Source: Paenibacillus sp. FSL K6-0276 | GTDB lineage: Bacteria > Bacillota > Bacilli > Paenibacillales > Paenibacillaceae | Assembly (NCBI RefSeq): GCF_037977235.1 | Contig: NZ_CP150276.1 | Location: forward strand, 2,170,001 to 2,234,000 | DNA: 64,000 nucleotides | Direction: 5' to 3' | Shown: positions 7,868-17,096 of the stretch, one piece after another | Position numbering within the stretch: position 1 is the first letter of the stretch | Layout of the letters: each line of letters begins with the position of its first letter | The notes under the pieces: model-generated | Told to the model about the DNA's origin: nothing | Database searches by the model: none | Seen by the model: only the letters and a program-made list of their open reading frames with translations | Program-made: the position numbers and the translations under genes

Positions 7868-9271
7868 CTATTGCTCGTCAATATGGGCTTTTAGGATGCG
7901 AAGTCCTTTAGGAAGATGATTCTTGAGTTGGCCTGCACTCGCTTTGCCCCAACTAATCGGCAATCCATCTAAAGTTACAAGTGTCCATCCATGTAATTCC
8001 ATCGGCACAGGTAAGCTTTCGCCTCGGAGCCAAGCGTGTATTTCCAGACCGTCGCTACTAAGATCAAAACTACGTGTTACTTGTGTGTGTTGAATCGCCA
8101 TCGCAAGGGCGTGTGCGGGTTCAATCCGATTTTTCTTCAAATGGGCAATATGTAGTCCAGCCCGGGGAACACGAAGCCCTTCAAGCAGTCCAATATGCAG
8201 GCTGCTGTTAAAGGATTCAGGCAGCAAATAAAGGGATTCACCGAACAGTAGAGGTACGCCTTGGTATGAGAAACCTGGTAGCTCTACCGCGGCCCAGTCT
8301 TGAAATAGCTGGTATGCATCGCGTACGGAAGAATTAATTTTTGGGTTGTTTTTGCTTCGACGTTTCTTGGTGCTGCGTTTGGCATCGTCATTAACGTCGT
8401 TTTCTGTGTCACTTTGCTTACGTAGGAGTGCAACAAAGTGGCCTTCGCCTTTTTCTAATTGTGGCCAAAGGCGTTTGTGGGTAAGTAGTTCCATATCGGG
8501 GTAACGATCCGTCAATCGGGCAATCATCTCTTCATTCTCTTGGCGATTAAAGGTGCAAGTAGAGTAGGTTAGAGAACCACCAGGCTTAAGCATAAGGTAG
8601 GCGTCTTGCAGAATGTCCCATTGTCTTGCTGCGCACATCACTACATGGTCAGGAGACCATTCTGAAACGGCGTTTGGATCTTTTCGAAACATGCCTTCTC
8701 CTGAGCAAGGAGCATCTAACATAATTCGGTCAAAAGCTTGTGGAAAGCGCGAAGACAGCTGTTCTGGCGTTGCACAGGTTACGAGGGTATTCATAATACC
8801 TAGACGTTCTACGTTCTCAGCAAGAATTTTTGCGCGTTCTGGATGAATTTCATTAGAGATTAAGAGGCCTTGTCCCTGCATTAAACCAGCGATATGCGTA
8901 GTTTTACCTCCAGGGGCTGCAGCAAGGTCTAGGATGGTTTCGCCGGGTTTAGGTGACAGCAGTTCAGCTGCGGACATTGCGGAAGGCTCCTGAATATAAT
9001 ATAGTCCGGCAGCATGGTAAGGGTGTCTGCCTGGTCGAGTAGGCTCTTCATAATAATAACCATCAGGGCACCATGGGATAGGTTTCAAATCAAATTGTGA
9101 GACTGTGCGTTTTACCGCGACTTGACCTGCATCAGAGATGCTTTTCAGTGGATTAAAGCGAAGTCCCTGAGTTCGTGGTGCTGAATAACTTTCTAGAAAA
9201 GCATTTGCCTCTTGCCCCAGCATTTCTTTTATATATGCGGTGTAAGAGGCAGGTAGCTGTTCTTCCTTCAT
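7868..9271 (-). CDS. rsmF: RsmF/RsmB-family rRNA m5C methyltransferase
   Basis: A 467-residue NOL1/NOP2/Sun family enzyme that would methylate cytosine C5 in 16S rRNA. The SAM-binding motif DLAAAPGGKTTHIA is present. The catalytic cysteines lie in LDAPCSGEGMFRKD (motif IV) and YSTCTFNRQENEE (motif VI). The N-terminal QEPSAM segment is also typical. The roughly 180 residues after the catalytic domain, including a Lys/Arg-rich linker (STKKRRSKNN), form the RNA-binding C-terminal domain (methyltransferase RsmF C-terminal and RNA-binding PUA-like region) of the longer RsmF group. It is a single gene with its ATG behind AAGGAGAA; the intergenic space towards the glycosyltransferase holds divergent promoters. 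Confidence 0.9.
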   Translation of the reverse strand: MKEEQLPASYTAYIKEMLGQEANAFLESYSAPRTQGLRFNPLKSISDAGQVAVKRTVSQFDLKPIPWCPDGYYYEEPTRPGRHPYHAAGLYYIQEPSAMSAAELLSPKPGETILDLAAAPGGKTTHIAGLMQGQGLLISNEIHPERAKILAENVERLGIMNTLVTCATPEQLSSRFPQAFDRIMLDAPCSGEGMFRKDPNAVSEWSPDHVVMCAARQWDILQDAYLMLKPGGSLTYSTCTFNRQENEEMIARLTDRYPDMELLTHKRLWPQLEKGEGHFVALLRKQSDTENDVNDDAKRSTKKRRSKNNPKINSSVRDAYQLFQDWAAVELPGFSYQGVPLLFGESLYLLPESFNSSLHIGLLEGLRVPRAGLHIAHLKKNRIEPAHALAMAIQHTQVTRSFDLSSDGLEIHAWLRGESLPVPMELHGWTLVTLDGLPISWGKASAGQLKNHLPKGLRILKAHIDEQ

Positions 9272-9428
9272 AGTTCATTCTCCTTTTTCTTAGTTGCTGT
9301 TTCATGTTTATACCGATAAAATCAAGGTATGGGGAACGTAATCGTACCTGAAATTCTACATATACACAACTATATCATAATTGCCAAGTCTTACTGTATG
9401 TAGGGCAATTGTAAAGGGGATGTACCAT

Positions 9429-10565
9429 ATGAATTTGCTGCAAGCGCTCTTCTTCCCGCCGGAACAACCTGGTGGTGTATCATCCATGATCCCTTATCTT
9501 CAGGAGAGATTCCGTTCAAGCCGTTGGGAGATGGATTTGTTTTGGTTACCTAAGCGGATTCGCAACAAGGGACATGAGGAAGTCATATTCGAGACCTTTG
9601 ATTGGACACAGTTTGGGGAAAGTCCGATCGTTCAGAAATATATTCAGACCTATCGTGATTATCTATGGTGGACTAAACTACGGATGAGCAAGACATACGA
9701 TCTTATCCATTCCCATCATCCAATTGCTGGTTTAGCGATGAAAAAAGTATTTCCAGATACTCCGTTAATTCAAACCTTACATTCCAGTTATGAGCGAGAG
9801 CTAATTCTTAATGGAGCTATTTCTGAGGGAGGGCTGGAACATCAGTTTCTAGTTTCGCTTTACCGAGAACTTGAGCATGTTAGTGATCGGTTAATGACCG
9901 TGTCGCAAGCTTTTGCTGAGTATGTGGCGCCTTATATTCTAGATCCTTCTAATATAGGAGTCATACCGAATGGTTTTGATGAAAAAAGGTTTAAGCCAGT
10001 ACCGCATGATAACGCTATACCGCAGCTAGTTACCGTGACGCGTTTAGTTCCAGCTAAAGGAATCGATACTTTACTCAAAGCTTGTGCTGAACTTAAAAAT
10101 CGCGGCCATGAGTATGTACTGCATATTATAGGAGATGGCCCTTCCCGTGCAGATTTGGAAAATATGGCTCAACATTTAGGGATTTATAATGAAACGATTT
10201 TTTATGGATATACACTTCATCCGGAAGAGTTTATGCCTTTCTTTGATATTTTCGTGCTGCCTTCTCGGGCGGAAGCATTCGGATCGGTGTTTGCGGAAGC
10301 GGCGCTTAGCTGTCTGGCTTTAGTTGGGACGAATGTAGGAGGGATTCCGGAGCAGATTGAAGACGGGGTTAATGGTCTGCTGGTCAGCCCTGACGATGAG
10401 ATTGCACTCGCGGACGCACTAGAAAAGGTGATATCCGATCCGGCTTATCGTTATGAACTTTCTCGTTCGGCCTGGGATAAAGCAAAAAATCTGTATTCGC
10501 TGACTCGTGTGGCTAATGAACTTAAGAAAACATACTTACAGTATCCCTCAGGAACGAAAGGGTGA
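9429..10565 (+). CDS. Family 4 glycosyltransferase
   Basis: A 378-residue GT-B fold glycosyltransferase (GT4). The C-terminal donor-binding domain is clear: VTRLVPAKGIDTLL, then the EX7E motif in RAEAFGSVFAEAA, then GGIPEQIEDGVNGLL. The N-terminal domain has a family 4 acceptor region with SHHPIAG. Start ATG 9429 was chosen since AAAGGGG lies nine bases upstream; the frame extends further 5' without a ribosome site. It is probably cytoplasmic or peripheral. It ends six bases before yhaO, so the genes may be co-transcribed, but a functional link with DNA repair is not evident. Confidence 0.87.
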   Translation: MNLLQALFFPPEQPGGVSSMIPYLQERFRSSRWEMDLFWLPKRIRNKGHEEVIFETFDWTQFGESPIVQKYIQTYRDYLWWTKLRMSKTYDLIHSHHPIAGLAMKKVFPDTPLIQTLHSSYERELILNGAISEGGLEHQFLVSLYRELEHVSDRLMTVSQAFAEYVAPYILDPSNIGVIPNGFDEKRFKPVPHDNAIPQLVTVTRLVPAKGIDTLLKACAELKNRGHEYVLHIIGDGPSRADLENMAQHLGIYNETIFYGYTLHPEEFMPFFDIFVLPSRAEAFGSVFAEAALSCLALVGTNVGGIPEQIEDGVNGLLVSPDDEIALADALEKVISDPAYRYELSRSAWDKAKNLYSLTRVANELKKTYLQYPSGTKG

Positions 10566-10571
10566 GTAGTT

Positions 10572-11882
10572 ATGATTCCATTTCGATTTCTACATGCTGC
10601 TGATTTACATCTGGATAGTCGTTTTGCTGGGCTGGCGCATATTTCGCCAGCCATTCGTTCTTATTTACGTGAGTCAACCTTCGCCGCCCTCGGGCGGCTT
10701 GTCCGCGTTGCCATCCAAGAGAACGTTGATTTTATTGTCATCAGTGGAGATGTATATGATGTTTCTGACGCTTCATTACAGGGTCAGCTCCGATTTCAGG
10801 AAGCGCTCAAGGAACTTGGCCAGCACGGGATTCAAGTGTTTCTGATCCATGGCAACCATGATCCACTTGACGGACTACGTCTGACAACGGAAATGCCAAA
10901 GCATGTTACCGTATTCGGTGGGGAGAAGCCAGATCACGCTACAGCCTACCGTCGTAAAGATGACCAAGAAGTAGCTATCGTTAGTGGAATCTCCTATCCG
11001 ACTGCAAAAGTGACGGACAACACAGCAGTGAGCTTTTCTCGAAAACCTGGCAGCCGTCTGTTTCATATTGCTATGCTGCATGGAAATGTAGACGGTGATT
11101 TACTGCACGAGACCTATTCCCCCTGCAGTCGTAAGGATCTTATCGAACGGGGCTTTGATTATTGGGCGCTTGGACATATCCATAAACGTAGTGTATTGCA
11201 TGAGAAACCAGCGATTGTATACCCAGGTAATATACAAGGGCGCAGCATTAAGGAAACCGGAGCAAAAGGTTGTTATATTGTGGATGTAGATGAGGCTGGA
11301 AGTACCACTCTCCAATTTCATGAGCTTGATTATGTTCGCTGGCAGGTTCGGGATCTATCCATTGAGGGATTAAGTAATGAAGTAGAATGGATACAAAGTG
11401 TGGAGCAGGTGATTGACGACATCAGAGAAGAACTCCCGGATTTGATGTCAGTGGTCAGATTCCGTCTGATCGGACGCGGGGACGTACATAAAGTATTAGC
11501 AGAAAAAGGGGCGGCAGAGGATCTGCTGTCTGAACTCCAGCGACGTGAAGCAGTTCGAGCTGAGCGTAAAGATTATAAAGGAATTGTCTGGACGGAAGGA
11601 TTCGCTGTTGAGTCTGGATTAGCTATTGATCGTGAACGGTTATTAGAGGAGGATAGCTTTCTTGGAGAAATGCTGCGAATAACGGAGCGTACTGAACATT
11701 CAACAGAAGCGCTTGATGAACTAATAAACAGTGCACTTAAGCCGCTGCAGGAGAATCAGGAGCTGCGAAAGCTGCTATCGTTAACTAGTCTAGAAGAGAA
11801 ACTGAGCTGGCTTCGTGGTGCAGCAGAACAGGGAATCACAATGCTCGGTGGAATGGAGGGTGCTCCAGAAGATGAGAATTGA
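10572..11882 (+). CDS. yhaO: YhaO-type metallophosphoesterase (SbcD/Mre11-like exonuclease)
   Basis: A 436-residue calcineurin-like phosphoesterase. Metal-binding motifs run in order: DLHLDS near residue 11, SGDVYDVSD near 57, HGNHDPLDG near 95, and later GHIHKR. This is the Mre11/SbcD arrangement, and the ~430-residue length with a C-terminal capping region matches B. subtilis YhaO. Known family role: nuclease subunit that works with an SbcC/Rad50-like ATPase on DNA ends. The partner yhaN overlaps its 3' end by 11 bases in another frame, which implies translational coupling and complex formation. Confidence 0.9.
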   Translation: MIPFRFLHAADLHLDSRFAGLAHISPAIRSYLRESTFAALGRLVRVAIQENVDFIVISGDVYDVSDASLQGQLRFQEALKELGQHGIQVFLIHGNHDPLDGLRLTTEMPKHVTVFGGEKPDHATAYRRKDDQEVAIVSGISYPTAKVTDNTAVSFSRKPGSRLFHIAMLHGNVDGDLLHETYSPCSRKDLIERGFDYWALGHIHKRSVLHEKPAIVYPGNIQGRSIKETGAKGCYIVDVDEAGSTTLQFHELDYVRWQVRDLSIEGLSNEVEWIQSVEQVIDDIREELPDLMSVVRFRLIGRGDVHKVLAEKGAAEDLLSELQRREAVRAERKDYKGIVWTEGFAVESGLAIDRERLLEEDSFLGEMLRITERTEHSTEALDELINSALKPLQENQELRKLLSLTSLEEKLSWLRGAAEQGITMLGGMEGAPEDEN

Positions 11883-14800
11883 ACATTTGCAGATTCATGG
11901 TTTCGGACGTCTGCATAACCGAGAGATAGATCTAACGGATGGAGTTACCATACTCTATGGACGTAATGAAGCAGGAAAAAGTACGACGTTGCAGTTCATT
12001 CGCTCCATGTTGTTCGGAATTCCAAGTCGTGGAAACCCTTCGGAGAGGTATGAACCTATGGAAGGTGGATTACATGGGGGAATACTGAAGGCACGTGATA
12101 TTAATGGTGCCCTATGGACCATTCGTCGCCATACATCCGGTGGTGAGGGTTCAGGAAGAAATGAGAAGCTGAACATCACGGTTAACCATCCGAATGGAAC
12201 GACGCAAGAGTTAGGACAAGCTGAAATGGAGCGTCTTTTGCTTGGTGGCATCTCAAGGAGCATGTTCCATCAATTGTTCGCGGTATCTCTCGATGAACTA
12301 CAGGAGCTTGCTGCTCTTCAATCAGAAGAGATGAGCAACTTTCTCTTTCACGCAGGTATGGGCGGCGGTGGAACGATCATGCGGGCAGAAAAAAGATTGG
12401 TACAGGAAGCTGAGAAGCTGTATAAACCTCGCGGCAAGCTGCAGGAGGCTGCCAAAATTGTTCAAGCTATTGAGAAACTAGAGCGCCAGATGGCTGAGAG
12501 CCGTTCTTATCTTCCACGATATAACGGTAATATCGCAGCATTGAAGGTTACGGAATTGGAATTGGATCAATTGGAGCAGCAACGTAAGCTTACGGGAGAC
12601 AAGCTCGTGATGCTTCGCAAAGCTCAGGATGTTCGTGAATTGTGGTTAAAATGGAGCGATGCGCAGCTTGAGCTACAAGGCTTGCCAATGATTTCAACTT
12701 TCCCTGAAGAAGGGGCGACCCGCTTTCAGGCACTTGAGGGAGAAATTAGAAATGCTCAAGGAGCAGTAGCTCGTTATGAACGTCTACAAAGTGAGCTTTT
12801 TGCTGAGCTGGCACAGAATCCTCCAGATGAGGTGTTGGCTGCTCAGGGACTTGCGCTGGAGCGACTGGACCGCCATCGGAGCAGCTATGAGAATCGGAGA
12901 ACGGAAAGACAGCGGCTGGAGGGCGAATTGACCGCGCTGAATGAGCATTTGCAGCGAATTCTGCGAGACATTGATGTCAGCTGGAGTGCGGTAGAGCTGA
13001 CTTCATTCTCCGGTGCAGCGACAGATCGTGAAGCTGCACGAAGGTTTGCGGCGGCGTTCGCGAGTTATGATCGCTGCATGGAAGCGGAGGGTGCAGCGCG
13101 GCAGACGCTGCGATCCCGCTTGGCCGCTGCCTCAGCTTCGCTGCAGGCAGCAGAACGGGCGCTGGCGCGTGAGCACGCCACCGGCGCCGAGTCTTTTGCG
13201 CAGCTAGCTCCGCGCAGCGCCCGTGAAGTGCTGCAGCTGTGGGACGAGCTGCAGCAGGCGGCCGAGCGCTGGCGCGAAGCGCAGCTCAGCGAAGGGCCGC
13301 TGCGCGGCCCCGGCGCCGGAAGTGACGGCCCTAGCGCGCAGCGCATGGCCGCGCTCTACCGGCGCCTGCTGTGGGCTGGGGCAGCACTAACCGTGCTGCT
13401 GCCCACAGCGCTGTGGCTGACCGATGCTCCGCCGGTCAGCGCAGTGCTCGCGATCGGCCTGCTAGGCGCGGCCGATCTGGCCCTTTGGGCCGGCTTGCGC
13501 GGAGCGAGCCGGCCAGAAGCGTCCCCGCCAGGGCATGGCGGGGACGTGGGCACAGCCGCAGCCGAGATGCTGCGGCTGCGGGGGCAGTTGCTCTCCGGGG
13601 CGGAGCCGGAGAGCGCCATTCCGGGGCGGCGGTCGGCCGCCCCGGGGTCCAGCCCTGACGCAGGCGGGCTGGAGGCCTCCATGAGGGAGCTTCGCAGGCT
13701 CATGGAGGCTTGGATAGCGTGGCGGCAGCGCATCGAACGCTATGCCGCCGAGCGTGATGCCTGCCGCACGGAGCTGGAGACGCTGGCAGGCCAAGAGAAG
13801 CTGCTCGCTGAGGAAATGAGCCGAGCGGAGACAGCTTTCACAGAAACCGCTGAACAATATGAAGTATGGCTGCGTGAGCGTAGATTGCCCGAAGGGTTGT
13901 CCCCAGAAGGGCTTCCGGATATCTTCGCTATGGTGGAGCAAGGGAACGAATTGCTGCGCCAAGAGAATAAGCTCTCTTTACGACTAAAGGAGCTGGAAGC
14001 AGAGTGTAACGTATTCGAGGAGGAACTGCTTACCCTTATTTATGAATCAGGTACTGATCCTTTAGACGAGTCTGGCGTGGCGGTAACTAGCTTTGATATG
14101 GATCCGCATGATGGACAACGAAGATCCGCACTAACTTTACTAAGCTGGCTGGAACTTCGAAAAAGGGCTTGGGATGAACTGAAAAAGGACCTAATTCGCC
14201 GGGAAGGTATTCAGTCACGGTTACAAGAACTTCTGGAAGAACTTAAGGAGAGCCATAGGCTATTAGATGAACTGAGAGAACAGCGTGAACTACTGTTGCA
14301 TGAAGGCGGTGCAACAGGCGGAGAGGATTTCTTACGAAGATCGGCTGCTGTACAGCGGCGTAGCGATCTGAATAAATCCATTCGTCAGTGGGAGCTGGCC
14401 ATGTTCGGAGGCTGGGAAGAGGAGCGAGTTGCCGCCCTGCAGGTATTATTAAATCATCATGATGCCTCAGCACTCCAGAAAGAGCGGACGGCGGCTGAAG
14501 AGTTAGCTGAACGGGAGGAAGAAATGTGGAACACCCTGCTGGAGCAACGAGGAAAGCTGCTTCAGGAAAGGGAATATCTGAAAGAGCGTTGTATGGAGGA
14601 CTCTGTTATTCAGCAACTAGAAGAGCAGAGAGCTGCCTTGCGAATCGTGGCTGATAAATATGTGGTAGCCGCATTAACTGCCGAATTAATCGGGAGAACT
14701 CGCCGTATTTATGAGCAGGAGAAGCAGCCGCAGGTACTCCTACTTGCATCCGACTATTTCTCCAAGTTGACGGAAGGGGAGTACAGGAGAGTAGTTATGA

Positions 14801-15117
14801 CTCTCGGCCATAAGGAGCTAAAAGCTGAACACAAAGATGCTGGACTGCTGGACAGCGGACTGCTCAGCCGTGGGACGGCAGAACAACTGTACCTTTCCAT
14901 CCGCTTGGCACTGGCTGAGACCATGTCACGGCAAGTATCGCTGCCGCTGCTGTTCGATGATCTATTCGTCAACTTTGACGACTCTCGTCTTCATGCTGCT
15001 CTATCGCTTATCGGAGAACTGTCGATCTCCCGCCAGATTGTAATGATGACCTGTCACAAGCATGTGGCGGAAGCGGCAGCACGAATTATTCCAACATCAG
15101 CAGTTATTTCCGTGTAA
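11872..15117 (+). CDS. yhaN: YhaN-type AAA ATPase (SbcC/Rad50-like) with a membrane-spanning middle
   Basis: A 1081-residue SMC-like ATPase. Walker A is GRNEAGKST at residues 35-43; the C-terminal half-site has SRGTAEQLYLSIRLA (signature) and LPLLFDDLFVNFDD (Walker B). Long Glu/Gln/Arg-rich coiled-coil stretches lie between. Two adjacent hydrophobic segments at about residues 498-543 suggest membrane insertion in the middle of the arms. ATG 11872 overlaps the yhaO stop and has GGAGGG upstream. Residues about 408-640 are coded by abruptly GC-rich DNA holding a dense array of inverted repeats; the frame stays open throughout. The stop overlaps the convergent gene by 14 bases. Inferred role: DNA-end processing with YhaO. 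Confidence 0.88.
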   Translation: MRIEHLQIHGFGRLHNREIDLTDGVTILYGRNEAGKSTTLQFIRSMLFGIPSRGNPSERYEPMEGGLHGGILKARDINGALWTIRRHTSGGEGSGRNEKLNITVNHPNGTTQELGQAEMERLLLGGISRSMFHQLFAVSLDELQELAALQSEEMSNFLFHAGMGGGGTIMRAEKRLVQEAEKLYKPRGKLQEAAKIVQAIEKLERQMAESRSYLPRYNGNIAALKVTELELDQLEQQRKLTGDKLVMLRKAQDVRELWLKWSDAQLELQGLPMISTFPEEGATRFQALEGEIRNAQGAVARYERLQSELFAELAQNPPDEVLAAQGLALERLDRHRSSYENRRTERQRLEGELTALNEHLQRILRDIDVSWSAVELTSFSGAATDREAARRFAAAFASYDRCMEAEGAARQTLRSRLAAASASLQAAERALAREHATGAESFAQLAPRSAREVLQLWDELQQAAERWREAQLSEGPLRGPGAGSDGPSAQRMAALYRRLLWAGAALTVLLPTALWLTDAPPVSAVLAIGLLGAADLALWAGLRGASRPEASPPGHGGDVGTAAAEMLRLRGQLLSGAEPESAIPGRRSAAPGSSPDAGGLEASMRELRRLMEAWIAWRQRIERYAAERDACRTELETLAGQEKLLAEEMSRAETAFTETAEQYEVWLRERRLPEGLSPEGLPDIFAMVEQGNELLRQENKLSLRLKELEAECNVFEEELLTLIYESGTDPLDESGVAVTSFDMDPHDGQRRSALTLLSWLELRKRAWDELKKDLIRREGIQSRLQELLEELKESHRLLDELREQRELLLHEGGATGGEDFLRRSAAVQRRSDLNKSIRQWELAMFGGWEEERVAALQVLLNHHDASALQKERTAAEELAEREEEMWNTLLEQRGKLLQEREYLKERCMEDSVIQQLEEQRAALRIVADKYVVAALTAELIGRTRRIYEQEKQPQVLLLASDYFSKLTEGEYRRVVMTLGHKELKAEHKDAGLLDSGLLSRGTAEQLYLSIRLALAETMSRQVSLPLLFDDLFVNFDDSRLHAALSLIGELSISRQIVMMTCHKHVAEAAARIIPTSAVISV
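13093..13791. repeat. Array of about 15 consecutive perfect short inverted repeats inside yhaN
   Basis: Successive hairpins, read by eye: 13093-13111 (6 bp), 13158-13188, 13231-13254 (8 bp), 13294-13310 (7 bp, loop 3), 13368-13409 (9 bp outside, 7 bp inside), 13416-13440 (7), 13452-13477 (8), 13488-13514 (8), 13520-13546 (11, loop 5), 13553-13578 (10, loop 6), 13590-13614 (9), 13621-13645 (10, loop 5), 13675-13709 (11), 13714-13743 (7, interlocked with a 6-bp pair 13721-13749), 13759-13791 (7). All stems are perfect. The array coincides with the GC-rich part of the gene. Confidence 0.85.
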
Positions 15118-16225
15118 TTCGGGTGACTGGTTTTATTGATACAAGGGTGTTCTCTTTACCGCTTGAACCCGACGAGGTATGGATACGTGGTGGAGTGGAC
15201 CATGGCGTACGCAGTAGCATGACAGCCCAGACCAGCGACAAGGCTCCGAAGATCGGGTAGAACACTGAGAGGAGAGAGCTAAAGCCAAACTGGCTCAGTA
15301 AATAGCAGAGCAACATCAGAATTGGCGTAATCAATGTGGGTTTAACTGGAATTCTCTGTTTAAGCTGCATTGTGACGCCATAAATGTCGGCGACAAAAGT
15401 GCTGAAAATCTCCAAAAAGATCAGCAGTAGATATATAGTTTGCACGACAGTACCCAACCGGATGGCGATGTTGCCCATAGGGATTTCAAACTGAAGAATA
15501 CCAGGCATTTGTGAGCTCATCGCGAAATGCGCGGCGATCAACATAAAACCGATTCCGGCACCACCGATAATACCGCCCCATACAAGAGATTTTTCATCAT
15601 CTGTATGACGAGCCATCGGAACTAACACGGCTTGAGCCATACCTAAATTGAAGGCGGTGTAGAGCAGCGGCGACATCCAAGCTCCAAAGATAGACCGATC
15701 ATTTTCTAGGAATAAGAACCGTTCAGCTCCTGGAATTTGAAACGTATTAAGAATAATGATAAGTGATAGCGTAAGCATTAATGGGACGATTAGACTGTTC
15801 ATTTGCAGAATACCGGAAATTCCCCGTTTAAGCAGAAAATAAGAACCAACTAGCGTTAGCAGTAACCCTGTTTGATAATGAAGCCCCAGGTGTTCCTGAA
15901 AAATAGCGCCAGCTCCTGCAAGCATTATACTGTTGACACCAATCAGGATGACCATCGTGAATAAACTGATGGTGCTTCCGACTTGGTCACCGAAGAGGTG
16001 ACGGTTAAAGTCTTCATAGGATTCTGCTTCTATGCGCCGAGCGATGACCATCATTTTCGTACCCAGCCATATGAACAGTATAGTAGAGAGCAGGATGGTC
16101 AGGACTGCCCAGTGTCCGTAACGAGTGAAGAATTTTAATATTTCTTGTCCGGTGGCGAATCCGGCTCCTACAATGGTGCCAATGTAAGTGAAAGCGATCT
16201 GCAATGTTCGGACATGTGATTTCAT
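15104..16225 (-). CDS. YkvI-like membrane transporter
   Basis: A 373-residue polytopic protein with about ten hydrophobic segments, resembling B. subtilis YkvI, a distant member of the amino-acid/cation symporter (LeuT-fold) group. The N-terminal helix carries FTYIGTIVGAGFATGQE, the glycine-rich unwound helix typical of that fold. ATG at 16225 follows a perfect AGGAGGGG, which settles the start over a longer frame. Its stop overlaps the yhaN stop by 14 bases tail to tail. Substrate unknown. Its promoter region is shared, divergently, with xpt. Confidence 0.75.
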   Translation of the reverse strand: MKSHVRTLQIAFTYIGTIVGAGFATGQEILKFFTRYGHWAVLTILLSTILFIWLGTKMMVIARRIEAESYEDFNRHLFGDQVGSTISLFTMVILIGVNSIMLAGAGAIFQEHLGLHYQTGLLLTLVGSYFLLKRGISGILQMNSLIVPLMLTLSLIIILNTFQIPGAERFLFLENDRSIFGAWMSPLLYTAFNLGMAQAVLVPMARHTDDEKSLVWGGIIGGAGIGFMLIAAHFAMSSQMPGILQFEIPMGNIAIRLGTVVQTIYLLLIFLEIFSTFVADIYGVTMQLKQRIPVKPTLITPILMLLCYLLSQFGFSSLLSVFYPIFGALSLVWAVMLLRTPWSTPPRIHTSSGSSGKENTLVSIKPVTRITRK

Positions 16226-16270
16226 GGCTCCCCTCCTAATAGTTTTAAGAAGCAAAAGAAAAATCATAAC

Positions 16271-16320
16271 GAGTGCAATGCAGGATTGCCTTGTGCACTC
16301 TGTATAGTACAGGTTATGAT
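16271..16320 (+). promoter_or_regulatory. Probable xpt promoter with overlapping inverted repeat
   Basis: TTGTGC (16291-16296) and TATGAT (16315-16320) are spaced by 18 bases. A perfect 7-bp inverted repeat, GAGTGCA at 16271 and TGCACTC ending at 16301, overlaps the -35 element and could be an operator. No purine riboswitch is visible before xpt. Confidence 0.4.
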
Positions 16321-16421
16321 GAGGATCAGAAGGACATGACTTCCGTCGTAATTGCTTTATGAATAGTGATTATATTGTACGGAGCGTCTGTGATTATAAA
16401 GGGTATTGGAGGTTCAAAATC

Positions 16422-16994
16422 ATGGAAGTGTTGAAACAGCGGATTTTGGAGGAAGGTGTCGTCGTTTCGGATGAAGTGCTGAAGCTGGATGCACTGTTGA
16501 ATCATCAGGTAGATCCGCAGCTTACGATGGAAATGGGACGAGAGTTTGCCGGGAGGTTTGCGGACTGCGGAATTACACGTATTGTGACCGTGGAATCCTC
16601 GGGCATTGCCGTGGCATTTGCCACCGCATATGAGTTAAAGGTGCCGCTAGTTTTTGCACGCCGCAAAAAAACTCTATTAGCAGATCCAGACGCACTTTGT
16701 GAAAGAGTTCCTTCTTTTACGAAAGGTATTGTTACCGACATTATGTTGTCTCGCCAATTTATCTCTCCAGAGGATAAAATCCTCTTTATAGATGATATTA
16801 TTGCTAATGGTGATGCAGCGCGTGGACTGATAAAGATCATTCAACGCTCTGGCGCTGAGCTGGTAGGTCTTGGCGTTGTAGTGGAAAAAAGCTTTCAAGC
16901 GGGAGCTCGGACGATCAAAGAGCAAGGGATCCGACTGGAGTCACTCGTAAGAATTACCTCTCTTAGTGGAGGCACAATTGAATTTGGGGAATAA
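16422..16994 (+). CDS. xpt: Xanthine phosphoribosyltransferase
   Basis: A 190-residue type I phosphoribosyltransferase that converts xanthine plus PRPP to XMP in purine salvage. MEVLKQRILEEGVV at the start, the NHQVDP segment, and the PRPP-binding loop ILFIDDIIANGDAA are diagnostic of Xpt. ATG 16422 has TTGGAGGT upstream; the longer frame from 16359 lacks a ribosome site. In Bacillus xpt is normally paired with pbuX under a purine riboswitch; here it stands alone and the 154-base leader shows no purine-riboswitch core, so control must differ. Cytoplasmic homodimer by family knowledge. Confidence 0.92.
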   Translation: MEVLKQRILEEGVVVSDEVLKLDALLNHQVDPQLTMEMGREFAGRFADCGITRIVTVESSGIAVAFATAYELKVPLVFARRKKTLLADPDALCERVPSFTKGIVTDIMLSRQFISPEDKILFIDDIIANGDAARGLIKIIQRSGAELVGLGVVVEKSFQAGARTIKEQGIRLESLVRITSLSGGTIEFGE

Positions 16995-17038
16995 CCCGAA
17001 TTAGGAATAAGGAACATGCCTATTTTTAAAACAACTGC

Positions 17039-17067
17039 TTTTCACCCTATAGATTTTCCTTTATAAT
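17039..17067 (+). promoter_or_regulatory. SigmaA-type promoter
   Basis: TTTTCA (17039-17044), 17-base spacer and a perfect TATAAT (17062-17067), 30 bases before the gene at 17097. Confidence 0.55.
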
Positions 17068-17096
17068 AAAATCAGACATAGGGAGGAGGCGTCACA

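Noticed and set aside
13065..13962. Long open frames on both strands opposite yhaN
   Set aside because: They arise from GC-rich, stop-poor DNA with inverted repeats; no ribosome sites, and the YhaN frame is supported on both sides.
16325..16421. Purine riboswitch before xpt
   Set aside because: The TATA...TCTACC core and paired loops were not found in the leader.
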